Shown: piece after piece, positions 62,291 to 64,000 of the stretch
How positions within the stretch are numbered: the stretch's first letter is position 1
Layout of the letters: every line of letters begins with the position of its first letter
NCBI RefSeq assembly: GCF_000213575.1
Contig: NZ_GL892005.1
Coordinates: 405,995 to 469,994, forward strand
Length of the DNA stretch: 64,000 bases
Reading direction: 5' to 3'
Source of the DNA: Dysgonomonas mossii DSM 22836
GTDB lineage: Bacteria > Bacteroidota > Bacteroidia > Bacteroidales > Dysgonomonadaceae
Position numbers and translations under genes: made by a program
The notes under the pieces: model-generated
Seen by the model: only the letters and a program-made list of their open reading frames with translations
The model's database searches: none
What the model was told of the DNA's origin: nothing

Positions 62291-63847
62291 ATGAAAAATG
62301 AAGCGAGTAAATCATATACGCTAAAACTGACACTGATTGCCACACTGGGTGGATTGCTGTTCGGTTACGACACGGCAGTTATCTCAGGTACGGTAGAATC
62401 GCTTCGGCACTTTTTTATAGAGCCGATGGGATTATCCTTGAACGAGGCCAATGCAATGGAGGGCTTCGTGATAAGTAGCGCTCTGATTGGCTGTATCTTT
62501 GGTGCGGCTATGGCAGGCTGGGTAAGTCAGACTTTTGGACGTAAAAAAGCATTGTTTGCTGCGGCTATTTTATTCCTATTAGCAGCAATAGGGTCTGCAT
62601 GGCCCGAAATAGGTTTCCAGATGCCTAGTGCAGGAGATCACTCTTTTGTATATCATTTTGTTTTTTATCGTATAATAGGCGGTGTAGGAGTTGGTATAGC
62701 TTCGATGGTCTCTCCTATGTACATCGCAGAAATAGCACCTCCCAGCAAGAGAGGTAGCCTTGTAGGACTCAATCAGTTTGCCATTATATTTGGTATGCTG
62801 GTAGTATATTTTGTAAATTATTTTATAGCAAAACAAGGAGACACAGAGTGGCTCCATACAACAGGATGGAGATGGATGTTTGCTTCGTTAGCTATTCCAT
62901 CAGTCATATTCTTCCTATTATTGTTTATTGCACCCGAAACACCAAGATGGCTTGTGATGAAAGGCCACACCGTAAAAGCAGAAGGTATTCTTACCAAGCT
63001 TGTAGGTAACACAATGGCTAAGCAGGAAATGGTAGAAATAAGACAAAGTTTTGATAATGAAGAAACAGCATCATTAAAACCATATTATCGTTTTATGATG
63101 ACATGGCTTATCTTATTTGTTGTGGGTCTTATTTCGCTATCGTTAGTCGGAGTTTCAAGTGCATTGGAAATCTCTATGATAGCCAGCTTTGTAATAGCAT
63201 TGTATGTTCCTGTTAAATCTTACGGATTCCTGATTATAATGACAGGCGTATTGTTATCTGCATTTCAGCAATTTGTGGGTATTAACGTTGTGTTATACTA
63301 TGCTCCCGAAATATTTAAGAGTATGGGATCGGGTACAGATTCGGCACTGTTGCAAACTATCATTGTAGGTATTATCAATCTGTCGTTTACAGTATTGGCT
63401 ATTATGACTGTTGATAAATTCGGGCGTAAGCCGCTGTTGATTACAGGAGCTTTAGTGATGGCAGTATCTATGCTTGGCTTGGGAACATCTTTTTCTCAAG
63501 GACTACCCGGTACATTGAAACTTGTATTTATGCTTACATATACAGCCGGTTTCGCTATGTCATGGGGCCCTGTTTGTTGGGTTATGCTTGCAGAGATATT
63601 CCCTAACTCGGTACGTTCGAGTGTGATGTCTATTGCTGTAGCTGCACAATGGGTATCGAATTTCTTAATCTCTTGGACATTCCCTATCATGGACAAGAAC
63701 GAGACATTAGTAAGTATGTTCAATCACGGATTTGCATACTGGGTATATGGCTCACTTGCAGTTATTGCTGCATTATTTGTATGGAAACGTTTACCTGAAA
63801 CAAAAGGTAAGACGTTAGAAGATATGGAAAATTTATGGAAAAAATAG
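62291..63847 (+). CDS. xylE: Sugar porter, D-xylose:H+ symporter (MFS)
   Basis: A 518-residue major-facilitator sugar porter. Signatures: TLGGLLFGYDTAVISG in helix 1, GRKKALFAAA after helix 2, RIIGGVGVGIASMVSPMYIA and EIAPPSKRGSLVGLNQF, APETPRWLVMKG, LLSAFQQFVGINVVLYYAPE in helix 7, and the terminal FVWKRLPETKGKTLEDME. Position after xylA indicates xylose. It is about 25-40 residues longer than E. coli XylE because a hydrophobic insertion (about residues 269-313, WLILFVVGLISLSLVG and ISMIASFVIALYVPV) precedes helix 7 and may add two membrane helices. It imports free xylose released by the PUL. Confidence 0.92.
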   Translation: MKNEASKSYTLKLTLIATLGGLLFGYDTAVISGTVESLRHFFIEPMGLSLNEANAMEGFVISSALIGCIFGAAMAGWVSQTFGRKKALFAAAILFLLAAIGSAWPEIGFQMPSAGDHSFVYHFVFYRIIGGVGVGIASMVSPMYIAEIAPPSKRGSLVGLNQFAIIFGMLVVYFVNYFIAKQGDTEWLHTTGWRWMFASLAIPSVIFFLLLFIAPETPRWLVMKGHTVKAEGILTKLVGNTMAKQEMVEIRQSFDNEETASLKPYYRFMMTWLILFVVGLISLSLVGVSSALEISMIASFVIALYVPVKSYGFLIIMTGVLLSAFQQFVGINVVLYYAPEIFKSMGSGTDSALLQTIIVGIINLSFTVLAIMTVDKFGRKPLLITGALVMAVSMLGLGTSFSQGLPGTLKLVFMLTYTAGFAMSWGPVCWVMLAEIFPNSVRSSVMSIAVAAQWVSNFLISWTFPIMDKNETLVSMFNHGFAYWVYGSLAVIAALFVWKRLPETKGKTLEDMENLWKK

Positions 63848-63882
63848 AATAACATTTTGAATGTTAAAATAGGTTGATAAAG

Positions 63883-63920
63883 TAGGAGGTTTGTTGTGAT
63901 AATAAGCCTCCTATTACTTT
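63883..63920. terminator. Bidirectional terminator after the xylose operon
   Basis: TAGGAGGTTT pairs with AAGCCTCCTA (one G-U) around an 11-base loop, followed by TTACTTTTT. It also serves the convergent gene at the right edge. Confidence 0.82.
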
Positions 63921-64000
63921 TTAGTTCGTCTTTTTATAACTAATGATAGCCCAAGTATTGAAAAACACCACAAAGCCCAGTAAAGCAAACATCTGTGTGG
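63921..64000 (-). CDS. C-terminal end of a membrane protein (partial)
   Basis: Only the last 25 complete codons are visible, reading MFALLGFVVFFNTWAIISYK and ending KTN at the stop 63923-63921. It looks like a final membrane helix with a short positively charged tail, as in transporters. The family cannot be determined. Confidence 0.6.
   Translation of the reverse strand, partial: TQMFALLGFVVFFNTWAIISYKKTN

Noticed and set aside
1-64000. CRISPR array, prophage, rRNA or tRNA genes
   Set aside because: No regularly spaced repeats, phage genes, or rRNA/tRNA-like sequences were found on reading both strands.

Overview
The window looks like a chromosomal segment of a low-GC member of the Bacteroidales; a Dysgonomonas-like organism is plausible, but this is inferred from gene content and no 16S gene is present. 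The supporting signs are Bacteroidetes-type promoters (-7 box TAnnTTTG, sometimes with a -33 TTTG), a SusC/SusD pair, a hybrid two-component system (HTCS), type III glutamine synthetase, LL-diaminopimelate aminotransferase (DapL), ClpC as the Clp ATPase, and a Nudix-type xylose regulator. No rRNA, tRNA, CRISPR array or intact insertion sequence was seen.

Positions 1-28740 are mostly housekeeping. On the minus strand lie a three-gene uptake cluster (partial TonB-dependent receptor, phosphoribosyltransferase, ECF S component), pdxH, a flavodoxin/DUF2023 pair, ribosomal proteins L27 and L21, and a small lipoprotein. On the plus strand follows a nitrogen and lysine block: asnB, then dapF-dapL-glnN, then gltB-gltD. 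After it come a calycin-like lipoprotein, two tandem NlpC/P60 hydrolases, mgsA, an IMPACT-family gene, a DUF3829-like exported protein, a 760-base gap with a hairpin and a nine-codon ORF, clpC, a VOC protein, a tandem UBA/EF-Ts-N-like protein and a creatininase-family enzyme.

Positions 28879-58215 form a large polysaccharide utilization locus that best fits xyloglucan. A minus-strand operon carries GH3, GH31, GH95, GH3 and, after a gap, GH43; the HTCS sits upstream on the same strand. A divergent plus-strand operon carries GH31 with a PA14 insert, SusC, SusD, a SusE-position glycan-binding lipoprotein, a BACON-BACON-GH5 endo-glucanase and a GH2 beta-galactosidase. The predicted flow is: the surface GH5 cuts the backbone, SusCD and the binding protein import oligosaccharides, and periplasmic GH95, GH2, GH43, GH31 and GH3 enzymes release fucose or galactose, galactose, arabinose, xylose and glucose.

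Positions 58486-63847 take over the released xylose: a NrtR-like Nudix regulator, xylulokinase, xylose isomerase and a sugar/H+ symporter. The two divergent PUL promoters share an AAACAT element exactly 29 bases before an identical TATTTTTG box, which suggests common HTCS control. The xylose operon has its own 15-bp palindrome over its -7 box. A hairpin-forming repeat found at 28742-28869 recurs between xylA and the symporter gene.
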